Part shown: positions 38,641 to 51,083 of the stretch, piece after piece | How the letters are laid out: the number at the start of each line of letters is the position of its first letter | How positions within the stretch are numbered: position 1 is the first letter of the stretch | NCBI RefSeq assembly: GCF_001039355.2 | Contig: NW_019776001.1 | Coordinates: 23,195-87,194 of the forward strand | Source: Lingula anatina | Lineage: Eukaryota > Brachiopoda > Lingulata > Lingulida > Lingulidae | DNA length: 64,000 bases | Direction: 5' to 3' | The notes under the pieces: model-generated | The model's database searches: none | The model's input: the letters and a program-made list of their open reading frames with translations, nothing else | What the model was told of the DNA's origin: nothing | Translations under genes and position numbers: made by a program

Positions 38641-38911
38641 TGGTATTCAAATTAGTTTTGTCTTGTTTCTTTTCTCTTTCATTAAAAATTACGTTTGAAC
38701 ACTAAAATTATTCATTTTACACCAAATTATTTTATGTATGGAAATGTGTTTGGGATAAAAAGACAATAACTTCCTATTATCTATTGATATTTTAACGTAT
38801 TCTGCACACATTTGAAATTGAAGTCATTTTTTCATCCGACAAGGCTTTATATTATTTTCCCCTTCTGACTTCAAAGACAATAAATTCCTTTAATAAAAGT
38901 TTATCTGAAGT

Positions 38912-39110
38912 GTAGCTAACCCACATAACGTTTTCATAACGCTATCAAAAGGTTTCGTTCTGGCAATGGCGTAGTAATACTAACTTTGTATTTGTGCAAC
39001 AAAAAGCATGGCCCACTGGACAGAAAAAGGGTTAAGGTAACGTCCTGATAACTTTGTTGAAAAGATTTAAAAAAATTCTATTAAACGTTACAATACCGTT
39101 ATCTTGAGTA
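38912..39110. repeat. Shortened AACGTT element downstream of paralogue 1
   Basis: Aligns to the first part of 52349-52570 ('gcaacaaaaag', 'ggttaaggtaacgt', 'aaacgttacaat') and then diverges. It is the same insertion carried through the duplication. Confidence 0.55.
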
Positions 39111-40664
39111 GACTTTTAATGATTTTACGACGTGAGACGTGTCCAATCAAACCTTCATTGTCATAATGATTCGTCTTATTGTTGTCAATTTTTACGTCAG
39201 TTACATAATTTCTCTTCACTTTTTCATACTTCCTTTATTGTCCTCATAATAATCATTTTCATTTACCTTCTTGCTGTCCATTCTTTTTTTACTTCGGTGA
39301 CATAATTCCCTTCATTGCCCTATTAAGGTTCATTCTTATTCATAGCGTTGTCCATTTCTGGTTTGTATTACCCCTTCATTGCATGCAGTGGTTTTTAACA
39401 TCTCAGTATCGGAGGGTTTCAACAGATAAGCATCACTCTTGCTTCATTCTTTATCATCCCCCTGCAGCCCTCTGCCCTACATCAGCTTAAATGTTGCTTT
39501 ACGCTTTTTTTATTCCCAGCTTTTCTTTATTGTCAAAATTCATGGCTACATCCCTTATAACACCCCAAATATTTCTGAGAGAATTCAACACTGAAAGTCA
39601 TTCCTCTTTTATTTGAAACAGAGGTGTACTAGAAATCTGGGTCTTACATTCTTGATTCCACCCAGACAATCTGGCAGCCTGCTGTAGATGTCTGGGTATC
39701 CATATACTGGTACTCTTCATCATATCACATGCTGGTTTTTGCCATTGTTGACTGCCTGTTTGTCTCAGCTGCTTATAAGGTAGAAACTGCTGAGTGCGCA
39801 ATTTTTGTAATAACCATTCTAATGATTTTGTTTGGTTATATAGATCCTTTGGCTGCATTTGACCAATAAGATAATTGAGACATGCAATTTTAATTTTTCA
39901 AAGTTTTGGTAAATACTTCATTCTTTTTGCTGCGTCCACACCTTTAAAGTGTTTTTTCTGTATCTTCACCTCTCTATGTGTCTCCCTCTCTCTGACTCCC
40001 TGCAACCTCTTTATATACTTTTGAAGTCCTTAATTTAAGTTTATTTATATTATGTATATTGATATAAATGTATATAGCTGGTCTTTTCTCTAAGTTTTTT
40101 TCCACGAATTAATAAAATGTATAATAATAGTGAATTAAACAAAGAATTAGGTATAAAATGCAATCTGCAAAACACTGTAAATGAACATATTAAAAACTAT
40201 CTGGAATCATCTACAATGTCTGTTACCATGGAAATATATCGTAGACTGGAAAGAAATCGGTGGAGGGGGGTGAACTATTTACAAGCATTGATTTGTATTT
40301 TCAGTTCTGGTCAAAGTAAAAAGAACCTGTAACTTCTATACTTTATGCAGCCTGAGTGGCACATCATGGGCCTGAGAGGATAAAATCTGTATCAAAAATC
40401 ATGCTGTGTGTAATGTGGTTTAAATTATCCAAATTTTGAGTTAACTTGTAGATAACATGGAGTATTGGAAGCTTTTTCTGAGGTTTTTGCAAAGCAGCAG
40501 GAGGTTTTCGTGGTTTCCGTTTACCACCATGACTGGCTCAGTTATGGTTATTCTCGCTTATTCTCGCAAGTTAACGGATAAGTCTAAGGATTTTTACAGT
40601 TGACCCCCCCCCCCCCCCAGGCACTGTCACTATTACTTTTTGTCCTGCCGCCTAACACACAACG
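39111..40664. other. End of unit 1 and inter-unit junction
   Basis: To about 40225 it matches the flank of paralogue 2. 40226-40664 is unmatched and ends in the poly-C. No gene supported. Confidence 0.6.
40603..40619 (+). repeat. Poly-C tract between duplication units
   Basis: Run of C in the junction between unit 1 and unit 2. Confidence 0.85.
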
Positions 40665-42879
40665 GGCGACTTTTACCAATCGGTAAAAGAGTCAGCAGCC
40701 ATCTGCTTTATCTCAGTATATGAAACAAAAAGTATGTCTTCGCGTTGACAATATTAAAGAAGCGTCTGCTTCATATGCGTATCATATGATCTACTGAGAG
40801 TGCTGCATTACCACTTAAAATGCTCCATATACCTTTAACCCCCCCCCCCTCTCTCTCGTCGTTGCAAAGGAAACCTGTGCATGTGAGCCACTCTGGATAG
40901 GACATCTGCAAAGTTGTCTGGACGATAGTCGCTCGTTTGGCATGTCAATGACACCCAATGCAACTACCGGTGAGCGGTGAATTAAATCTGATACTGGACT
41001 AACGACATAGATTATGAGTTTACACCGAGTAATGAAGCCAAATATATATATACGGAATAATGGGAGACCCTCAACCCGAGGAAAGCTTTTATGTGCGCTA
41101 TTGTTTATGAGCCTTATTTGGACTGAAATGTCCAGTTCGGGATTCGCACAATCTCTGAAAATAGAGATATAGATCAAGGTTAAACTTAATGCCAGGTTTG
41201 AATTCTTAATGAACAACTATAGTCGCCAGACATCGCAGTGTGGTAACATTATGTATGAATAATTGAAGGTGTAACTGAAAGAAAAGGGGAGATGTCTTAG
41301 TTTCAATCGTAGCTGTCGCCATGGACCTAGCGCTGCATCATAGGGGAAACAGGAAACCTCAGGCTGCGTGCGCTATCTTCGGTCACCTCTCAAACATGAC
41401 CAGCCTGTTACTGATGCGACTTTGCCCAGGGGAAGCATAAAAATGCCATGGGCTCAGTGGATGTTGTACGTATTTCAACAAGTAACTTACTGGTTGAGAT
41501 AAGAAATTTGCTCATTTTTACTGCAGATATTAAGGTAAGTTTTTGCTTCTGTTGATTCGTTACTTGCAAAAAACTGCAAGTCTATTGGTCTGCTCGTTTG
41601 TTTGTGTGTGGTCAAATTTTCGTCCTGCGACAGAAACCAATTTTCCCTTTTTTTAGGTTGGTTATATACACAAGATGAACTGGCTGTGGTTCTCATAAAG
41701 ATTGGAAAAGGTCGGTAATATATTAGAATATTTTAGAATTGATTAATATGATCGCAGCGGGAAATCCCAAATTTACAGGCCAGGGACGGTGGATCTGCAA
41801 TTGAGGAATGTGTGCTGACAGACAGATCACACTTGAGGGTGTTTTTATCATCCAGATACCGAAAATGAGTTTTTCCTGCATCTCATTATTCATTAATGCA
41901 TCTTGTGCTGATTAAAAACAATGAAAGTCCCCTCGAAAATATAACATATCGGCTTTTAAATTCCTCATCGTTTTGTATGATCATAGGCAACTCAAAACGT
42001 TAATCGTCAATTCATAACGCCTTTCTATTTTGAGGTTAAATAGCAACAGGTATGGGGCATAACTTCGTCCCCAAACACGATGTTATCACGAAAATTGGCA
42101 TATGTGACGACTCGTGAATGGGCTTCAATCCCATGCCCCCATTTTGGTTTATATGTTTTGGTCAGGGAGTTATGAGCCCCTTAATTACAGATTTTCATTT
42201 AAAAAGGCTTTATTTTGCCTTATCAGCGATAAAATCTTAACTTTAGCTTTTTAGAAATATTTGTTGGCAGGAATTGGAGTTCTAACTGGTGTAATTAAAG
42301 TGGCGTTGAAACGATGTTCTATTTTATAGCTGTCTGATGTTAATATGGAGTAACCTCATAAAGGCGTAGTTATCTTTGCGGTGATAAGCCTACTACACAT
42401 TGCCTGAAGTCTCCTTGAAAAGAGAATTTTGCGTAGGAGCGATCCGTCAATGTCATCCTAGGTATCATCGGTAGGATTTGCACTAGGGGGTAGCGCTGGC
42501 CAGTCCACTCTGTTGATATTTAACACTTCGGACGGGACTCGTGTTCAAGCCTGATACTGTTATATTTGAAAATAATTGGGTGGTAATTTTTATAAACAAT
42601 TTCATATTTTCTGATGTAACCCCAAACCAGTATTGAAACAGATTTCCTGATTGTTACTTAAACGTTGTCAGGGACAGATTCTATTCCAACCGCTGATAAA
42701 TTATTCTGCAATATTTACCTACGCATCGTACTCGCCTTACTTGAAGGAGCACATACAAGCTGAATGCGGGACATTAAAAAAGAAATATCTGTCTCTTCGG
42801 TTTTTCCTCGTAAATGCTGCATTAAATAATATCTGGTATTAAAACCTTGACTGCATTTTCTCTCTGTTTATTATAAATA

Positions 42880-43256
42880 TACTGGCAAAAAAGAAACGCA
42901 AGTTTTTGTTTTGACCACAGTGCTTCAGAATGCCCAAAAATGCTAATGCTAGTATGGCCACTGCATTCAGAGACAGATCTCCATTTAAGGGTGTCAATTC
43001 AGAAATGACACAGTGCACGCTTGAGTGTTTCAAGGCAACGGTTATAAGATATATCTTAAGATGTTCTTAAATTTCATCTGAACACTAATTGGGACAAATG
43101 TGTTGCAAATATCAGTTGTCCACAATCAATGCTAGTGGACACTGGACTCAGAAGGAGACTGAATCCCAAACTGACATCATGCCACCGTGGTCTGGTCTGG
43201 ACAGGGATCGTTTCATTCCGCATTGTCATTGGCAAAGTGTTATGGTTTGGGCAGCA
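42880..43256 (+). mobile_element. Truncated copy of the same Tc1-type element in unit 2
   Basis: It begins tatactggcaaaaaagaaacgc, like the element at 30021, and follows it to 'gttatggtttgggc'. It then jumps to sequence matching 31499 onward, so the transposase part and right end are deleted. Confidence 0.75.
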
Positions 43257-43454
43257 TAAGGGTTACATTTGAGATGCAGCTGTTAAATGCAGGAATTAAC
43301 GCCCACTTAAAACGCCACAACGCATTTTAGATAACTACTCTTCGAGTATTCTCATATGTATTGGATAATTAAAGCTTCTTGTCCTATATAGAGTTCCACA
43401 GGTTCGGCTGACATTGGAGGTGCATCTGTCAATCACAGGTACGTCTGCTGAATA

Positions 43455-43506
43455 ACGCATGCGCGATGACTGCCTTCTTTGTGGTCTTTATGTGTGTATA
43501 TATATT
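43455..43506 (+). promoter_or_regulatory. Putative core promoter of VWD paralogue 2
   Basis: ACGCATGCGCGATGA at 43455-43469 and GTATATATAT at 43497-43506, with nearly the same spacing to the ATG as paralogue 1. Confidence 0.55.
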
Positions 43507-43590
43507 GTAGTTTTGTTAGAAGTACAATAAGTGCGTGGCATTCTTCTTGACTGCAAGGTTGGACATCTCACATCTTCTCGCTGAGTCAAA

Positions 43591-44814
43591 ATGCTGGCAA
43601 TAGCTGTTGCATTCGTTTTGCTTTTCTCTCAACAGTTGGACCAAACCGGTAAGTATTCAGTTTTTTCACCTTATTCAAGTTGGCTATGCTATGAATTGAA
43701 CCTGAATGCTATAATAATATGAAGACACAGTGATTACTCTTTGGAATAATTAAACCTATTCATGTTTGAAAATTAGTGTACCCAATTATCATATTGTTGA
43801 TTTATTGTTGCTTTGGTTCTTATATTGAAAGGTGATATTCAAAAAGACAATTTTATGCTAAATATGTTAGACCGATCTATAGATTAGGGAAAGTTGGGTA
43901 AGATATGAGCAAATAATTATAGGGCACTTAATAAATGCATTTTTTTTTTGTTTTGAAATGCAAGGTTTCATTTTGACTGGTAACTTTCAACTGACATTGA
44001 AATCAATTTGATAGTTCTTTAACTGCCTGGACAAAGGCATTATCAAAGTGCCGTAAACATAGCAACGACCATAAGTTTTTGCACAAACTGGTATTTTTTC
44101 TGTTCCTCTTTTGTGTGGGTCTTGGACTTGAGGCGCCCAAATGCGAGCGACATTTTGGAGCATAATCCTGTTATAGGTGCGTAAAACGATTCCTTAACAC
44201 GGGCATCTATCAGCGTTTTAAAAAGAAATCTCAGATAAAAATAGATTTGCACTATGAATTTTTTTAACAGCCTGAGTGCTCATTATCTGTCAATTAACGG
44301 TAGATGCTATCATAACTGGTCTGCAGACACATACGCAAACTGTGGTAAGCAACTGTGATGCGAAAGAAAACCAAACACTGATTGAAGCGGTTCGAAAAAT
44401 TATTGGCCTTTGAAAACCAACCCAGGCGGAAATATCCTTCATTGCATACACCAAATTAATTGATGCTTGTTTAAAAACTTTATACAATTATAGACTTTGG
44501 CTGAGATCATGTCTTGGCTAAATTTAAGAAGCTGAGATAGGTGACCGACGATGAAGGGAGGTTAATGAGTATTCATTCCAAAAAGGGGCAAATATAAAAC
44601 GTGTCTTACAGGGCCCCTCATTAATATAATATGCATAAAAATTCGTCGGGTGCCATCCTACCATGGACGAAGTTTTGGGCAAATTGATTATCGGGGATAA
44701 AATCGGATTTATCAAAGAAATTAAGGTACAGGTGGGTGAAGATTATGTTCTTGTATACGTCGCCATGAGTTATGTTTTTGAATTAAGAATTTACTTGATT
44801 TTTTTAGTTTACAC

Positions 44815-44854
<40 letters not shown>

Positions 44855-47800
44855 ATATATATATATATAACTTATATACAGACTTGACATTTAATATGGA
44901 ATTTTTTTTCCAAACCATTTGTCATCAGTTTTTTTCTCCTATTTTGCTGACTGTGAAATGAAATAAAGGATTAAAATTGTATTTTAATAACTTTTAATTA
45001 TCTCTTTGACGTCATTGTGACATCAGTTCATTAATTGAATTCCCCAGTGAAGCAAACAAAAATACATTACCTATCCTATGTCATGCGACAACCATTAAAA
45101 TAGATATTTTGGATCTCCATGTTTTCTTAATTGTTGTCTGTAAAAGAGTTACACGCTCCACAAAGGACCCTCCCGTCAGTGTCTAATCACAACAACGGTT
45201 GCTGTTACGCCTGACCTCATCTGGTTGCTACCAGCGCTCTCAAGCGGCAAAGCATTTATTGGGATAGCTTCTTAGAGTTCAATCTGGAATAACATTCCAG
45301 ACATAGGACAAAACTTGTCCAATTTGGTCCAGTTTTGTTGTGGGACATGTAGGCCGTTGATTCGGCGAGTATAGGCTACCCACATATTGTTGACGTGGTT
45401 CAAATATGGCGAATTTGATGACCAAGGTAGCTGCTAATTCCCTTGGTGCTGCAAGTTATCTGCTTTTAAAAGTGCTCTGTGTGAACCGGTAATCTCACCG
45501 TGCAACCTAAAATTGTTTCTAAGGTGCCCCCTATCAAATGATAGTCAAGTGGTTCCCAGATTATTTCTTTATCTGATCTAAGGCTTTTAAGAAAAATCGC
45601 TGGCAGGAGTTTGGAACACTAAATGGTGGCATTAAATTGGCGTTGAGACGGTGATCGTTGGTGCTCAGGCATAACAGCAACTTAAAACGAATTTATCAGC
45701 TTTTTTACCCAAAATTACAATTATGACTTCACCCATAAGATGACATATGGGTAAATGTTAATTAATTTAGTCACTGAACACTGAAGGTTTAGCTATTACC
45801 CAAAAGAATGTAGGTAAGGCAGTAAAGAAGGAGTTTAAGGCGAAGGGTGACATTATCCTTAGTAAAAACGTTATTATGTCCTGACATACAAGTTTTCATT
45901 TTGACTGGTAACCTTCAACTGACACAGGAATCGATTTGTTAGTTTTTACTGCCTGGACAAAGGCAGAACCAAAGTACCGTAAACATAACAACGATCATTC
46001 AGCATATGGAAACCAATCCGGGCGGAAATATTCCTCATTAACATTTAAAAAAAACATCAATTAATGCTTGTTTTAAAGCTTTATACAATTATAGACTTTG
46101 TCTGAGATCACGTCTTGGCTCGGATTAAGAAAGAGCTGGAAAGGTGACCGACGCCGAAGGGAGGATAATGTTTACTAATTCCATAAAGGGGCATAGATAA
46201 AAAGTATCTTACGACGCGCCTAATTAACATAATATATAGAAATGTTTAAGGTGTCATCCTACCACGGATGAATAAATATTTGGAAAATTGATTAACGGGG
46301 ATAAAATCGGATTTATTAAAGAAATTAATGCACAACCGGGTGAGAATAATGGTCTTGCACACGACACCGTAACTTATGTTTTTGAATAAAGGATTTTCTG
46401 AAATCTTATAGTTAATACGATTTTGAAAAAGATATTACCCTTTTTGGCATCTACCGTTTATAAATGCAGTTTGTTTCCGTTGGAATATTTTTCTAGATAG
46501 ACATCTTCGACCGTGTACGTTTATGTCTGTTTTTAAGTGTCGTTGATGATTGTTCAGATCAGTAGGAAAAGTTATTTTCTTAATATTTTAGATGCCTGTA
46601 ACTGTGTGCCTTGGGTGGAACACACCAATGACATATGCATAGCTTCTGGTTATGAAAACTGCACTACTGGGTACAAAAATCACACGGCGGCGTCGCCAAC
46701 TGATTTGATAAATAAATGTCGCGACATTTCTCCCGATGACTCTGGCCAACCTCTCACTATTCTCAGCTTAGAAGAGTATAAAGCGTTGGAAAGATACCTT
46801 CAAGGAATTGGTGAGTTCCCTGATATCACTCCATTCTGAAATAGCAAATAAGAATTATTGCAACAAACATGGTTCACCCATCTTTATACTAATGAATGAA
46901 CAGTATCTTCTGCATCAAAATGATATTTTATTAATTTTTTCTTATGGTAAGGCAAAATAAGGTGGGACATTCACTGAATATCATTTTACCACTTTTTAGG
47001 TTACGGCTACACAGAGACTTCTCCGCGATTCAGTTGCTCTCAGATGTATGCTACTCTAGCCGTAGTCACTGCCCTCAATAGCACACATTTAACAGTCACG
47101 TTTTCTACTAGTAAGTGAATATCCATTAGACACAATATCATAAAAAGCTATTCACTTTTACAGACAGATACCAACCGTGATTCCCACAGCTGTAGAATAT
47201 GGCATTCTGGTTTTATTGTTCTGTCATTTTATCATAAAATATGCATCTGGAACCACAAAATATAAACACTTGGCATTTCTCAATATACGCCTTCATCTAA
47301 TGCAGGTCTTAGACAGAGCTTGTAAAAATACATACAAGTTTTCAAAGAAAAAATATTTCAAATATTGGTAGGTTTACATATTATAAAATTACAGCTCCTC
47401 CCGTTGTGTGGGTCTTGGACTTGACGACCCCAAATGCGACCGATATTTTGGAGGAAAATCCTGTTGTAGGTGAGTAAAATGATTCCTTCACACGGAAATC
47501 TATTAAAATCATTAAGATCATGAGAAAGAAATCATTTCAGATTAAAGTTATGGTCTCTAACTAATATACACACATATGACGTCACTGTCGGGGCTATATA
47601 CCAAATAGCATTATGCTTTGCATTTATATCTGGACCAAATCACACAGAATATCTTCATTGGAAATACATAATTAGGATAAGGCTAGGGTCCAAAACATAT
47701 CAAAGTCACAAACCCTTGGGCAGAATTATTTAAAAGCACGTTTAAAATGGTATTTGTTACACACGTGGACATACATGCCCAACGTCTTTTTTTCTTCAGG

Positions 47801-49232
47801 GGAGGTCCTTGTGTTACACTTCAAAGCAAGCCCAGGCGATGTAGTTGGAGTGGGTAACACTCAAAAGTTAATGATGAAGTTCTTTTCCAACTTTTCTGGC
47901 GAACACTTAACCATCTGTTCTATGCCTCAAGGGAGTTGTCCAAGTAAGTTTAATTCAAATGAAATGTGTTGACTTATTTTGAAATGAATTAATGTATAAA
48001 GCAACTAAAACAACCGAGATTTTCTTACTGTGGTAGGCCCCTATTTCCGATTAATATTTTATAGACTTAGCGTTTAAAGTCATATTTTATGAAACAGATT
48101 GGTCTTAAGGTCACGTTTTGGGTTCTTTCTGGCATCATGTTCTTGTTTAACTAAAATAGCGTAACTTTTGTAAGTTACTTTTTCTGATATCTCATATTAT
48201 TCCTTATGTTAGCCCTAAACCGTTACTCTTTATTAACAGATTTGTTATGAATAACAGAAAAACTATTTGCTTGCTTCATTAATGGGCTGTAGTATTTCAG
48301 AAAGAAGATTTAATTTTGGCGAAGCACGTAGCAGTAATAAGGCAGACAACTTTCAGACAACTTTCCGCGAATCTCTAAAATCTATTAATCAACAATAAAT
48401 AATTAAGCAGAAAATGTGTTATTATATTCAGCCAATTTCCCTAAATATCTGAGTGGGTTAGCAGATGTGCCTTTAGTAAAATATACACAAAATCATGATA
48501 TATGAACATTTAATTGTGTGAAATAAATTATTCTCAATTATTGAACGCCAAGAAGTTCCCATCTATTGCTAATAGTTTTAATTTGTAGTTAACCATAAGT
48601 TATATTTACCAGAATGTGTTTTTTGTGCCTTTTGAAAAACCAAAAACACTTTCAGATTTTAGATGTGGAATTCACCCAAAGAATAATGACTTAATAATGA
48701 ATAATGACATTCGCCTATAATACCATGTATTATTTTATCTGAACATTGTAAACAAACATCAATCTACTGTAGGGGCCACTAGTGCGCGCGTGTGTTTATT
48801 TATTTATTATTATTTTTTTTTTTGAATTTTTTTTTAGTGTGTGTGTGTGTATGTGTGCGTAGTCAACTTATTGTTAGAAACCATATACTTGTCACTAAAT
48901 ATATCATTTTACAATTTTCAGCGGGTCAATGTATAATCAGAGGGGACCCTCATATTAAACAATTCGAAGGGGATCAGTTCCTTTTCAGTGGGTTCTGCAG
49001 ATATATACTGTCAGAAACCCTGCCAGGAGCAGCCGAGGAATTCAACATAACGGGCACATTTGTCTATAATAAGCCCGGCAGTACTAGGACCATGATCCAG
49101 GAGGTTTTGATACATGTGCGCAATATGACCATTGAGATGACTACAGATGGAATAGTAAAGGTGTGTCTGAATGGGCTGATTAATAGTTATTTTCAGCAAT
49201 GAAACGTGAAAACATTTGAATTGGTTTCTTAA

Positions 49233-49264
<32 letters not shown>

Positions 49265-50228
49265 ATAGCGATGTGTAAAACAATTCATTTTCTGAAATCT
49301 CACGCCTCATATACAAAACAATATTTGATGACCCACACTATATGTTACCAGTAAAATGCATCGTTTCTGAATGCGTCATGACAAATTTCAAAGTTAACGT
49401 TTCCCAACTGCTTGTCTTTTATTTGCATATGTTGTGTACTCCAGGTTGACGGTGTTGTTGTTGTCGCAGCAATCGCACCACAAGACGTGGGACACGGTGT
49501 GATGTTGTATCTCGACCCAAAAGACTTCCCGAGGACTGTCGTGGACTTGCGTGGTGTTTTGAAAGTTGAACTCACCACCCCTGTTGGCGCATTAAAACGT
49601 AAAGGACATAGAGCCACCATCAATATTCCAGGTACATGTAAAATGTCAAAATTACTTAAACAGAAATAAAAAACCTATACATTCAATAGCTCTGGGGATG
49701 GGAGTAAAGTTATTATATTGTGAATGTTTCAACAAAAAATCTTTGGAAACTAATTGAAGGCCGATATTAATCTTTGTTTAAATTGCGATGATCTTGTCAA
49801 CTTACAGCGTTGATAAATTTAAATTACAATGCCCTGTGGCCTTCAGAGCTTACCTTATGTAAAAATAGGCAACTCATTCAAGGGTCTCGTATGAAGCCAA
49901 TGTATTCAATGTGACCGATCTAGTTTACCATATCTCCCGTTATTCTGAATGGTCACAAATTTTTGCATGTTGTTCTCTAAGGGGAATGGTCAGGATGACT
50001 TGATTGCCATATCTCTTAAGTGTCTCATACGGGTAATTTTATTTCAATATAATAGTTTAATTAACACTCGTTTCGTTTTATTGCAATAGGGTGGTTGTTA
50101 AATGTAAATAATCTTAAGAAACATATACCCATAGCTTCTGCACTAGTGATGTCTGAGTAAAAATGTAAAATGACAACCATCTTCTATGTTAATAATGAAA
50201 AAATCATCTGAATAAGTCATTGTTATTT

Positions 50229-50281
<53 letters not shown>

Positions 50282-51083
50282 CGAAAATCTCTTTACTACA
50301 GAAACATATGGTGGCTATCTGAATGGGTTATGTGGAAATCTCAACGGTGATCCTACCGACGATAATAACCCCTGTGATGGAGGCCCACCTGCAGATTGCT
50401 TTGTAGATGACGATAGGTAAGCCATTCTCCCATTGTGCCACCACCGTGCATTTGACTTTAAATTATAAAGTTGCCTATGAAGTCAATTCTTTGCCACTTA
50501 ATCCGACCAAACGCCATCCTATTGTTTCAAATAATATAACTTTGAGAAAAACCAAAAGATATATAATATAATATAATATAATATAATATCTATCTATCTA
50601 TCTACTTCCTAAGCATATTAAATTCATTGCTCTTCTATACTCTTGTTTACTTGTGACTTTATTTAAATCACAAAGTTAAACCTACTCAGCTGCCTAGAGT
50701 GAAAAGGTTAATTTGGTCAAAGATGTCAAATTCACTGGTTAACCTTACTTATAACTTTTTCTTTAGTATATTTCCTTTGGGAGATATTATTTGCACAATT
50801 GGCGTAACTCTAGGGTTATTTAGGGAGATAGACTTGGGACAACAATGTTTTAAGTTTGATTCAAATTTAATTAAATTTATTTAAAATGTCAATAACAAGA
50901 AGAGCTTGCAAATTGACTTTAGCACATCCATGTTTCCTTAAAGACTAACAAAATTTTATATGCAAAACCTGATAATAGACACAGAATTGTGATTCCTATC
51001 TTTGACCATCTACGGCTTGTATCTTACTGTGAATCTACATTTTTAAATATACGTTTTATTTTGTCCATTTCAGCTGCGCCTGA
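43591..51083 (+). CDS. Secreted VWD-domain protein, paralogue 2, nine exons, 385 aa
   Basis: Exons 43591-43648, 46592-46810, 47000-47110, 47395-47469, 47800-47943, 48922-49160, 49445-49631, 50302-50416 and 51074-51083 (TGA). Every exon is the same length as in paralogue 1 (58, 219, 111, 75, 144, 239, 187, 115, 10 nt), and the frame is open throughout, so both copies look functional. Signal peptide MLAIAVAFVLLFSQQLDQT; VWD motifs TGQCIIRGDPHIKQFEGDQF and LNGLCGNLNGDPTDDNNPC. Differences from paralogue 1 are mostly substitutions: TCTFST to TVTFST (loss of a Cys), FRSHFSG to FFSNFSG, and GDASDDDN to GDPTDDNN. Intron 1 is enlarged by duplicated sequence and holds an exon-4 relic. The intron before exon 8 ends in a long poly-T tract. 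Confidence 0.92.
44102..44176 (+). pseudogene. Relic of VWD-family exon 4 inside intron 1 of paralogue 2
   Basis: These 75 nt align to exon 4 (34621-34695 and 47395-47469) and still read VWVLDLRRPNASDILEHNPV in frame, with a GT donor (gtgcgt) at the right place. The acceptor is destroyed: 'acag' of the real exons is 'ctgt' here. The flanks match intron 4 downstream and unrelated intron-1 sequence on either side, so it is a transplanted fragment. Confidence 0.8.
44815..44870 (+). repeat. (CA)n(TA)n microsatellite in intron 1 of paralogue 2
   Basis: Lies where the older duplicated intron sequence ends (about 44760). Confidence 0.9.
49232..49260 (+). repeat. (AC)n microsatellite in intron 6 of paralogue 2
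   Basis: Alternating AC, at the same place as the ACGC/AT run of paralogue 1. Confidence 0.9.
50230..50281 (+). repeat. Long poly-T just upstream of exon 8 acceptor, paralogue 2
   Basis: About 50 T residues ending ~20 bp before the acceptor at 50301. Paralogue 1 has only 'gtttatttttaaaatctctt' here. Confidence 0.95.
50563..50605 (+). repeat. (AATAT)n then (ATCT)n microsatellite
   Basis: In the last intron of paralogue 2. Absent from paralogue 1. Confidence 0.9.

Larger units (their letters stand above)
24990..40225 (+). repeat. Tandem segmental duplication, unit 1
   Basis: Similarity to unit 2 begins near 'gagtaagcag' (about 25018; compare 40690). It continues through a block around 26900-27110 (compare 41300-41510), the region 29600-31600 (compare 42480-43400), the whole VWD gene, its 3' UTR and downstream DNA to about 40225 (compare ~54620). 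Several gaps reflect insertions and deletions in either unit, for example poly-T, the (TA)n(TG)n run and the region 27330-29580, which are unmatched. Confidence 0.8.
43649..46591 (+). other. Intron 1 of VWD paralogue 2 (composite)
   Basis: Two layers of paralogue-1 intron sequence, one diverged (43650-44760, with the exon-4 relic) and one nearly identical (45565-46590), separated by ~800 bp of unmatched sequence. Confidence 0.75.
48922..51083 (+). other. VWD domain of paralogue 2
   Basis: Same four-exon structure as paralogue 1, with GDPH, FSGFCRYILSETLPG, GYLNGLCGNLNGD and the terminal Ser-Cys-Ala before the stop. Substitutions are few, mainly FDGN to FEGD and VDEVVVVAT to VDGVVVVAA. Confidence 0.88.

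Noticed and set aside
40117-40332. 71-codon plus-strand frame near the unit junction
   Set aside because: The duplicate DNA at 54510-54620 does not preserve the frame, and no domain is seen.
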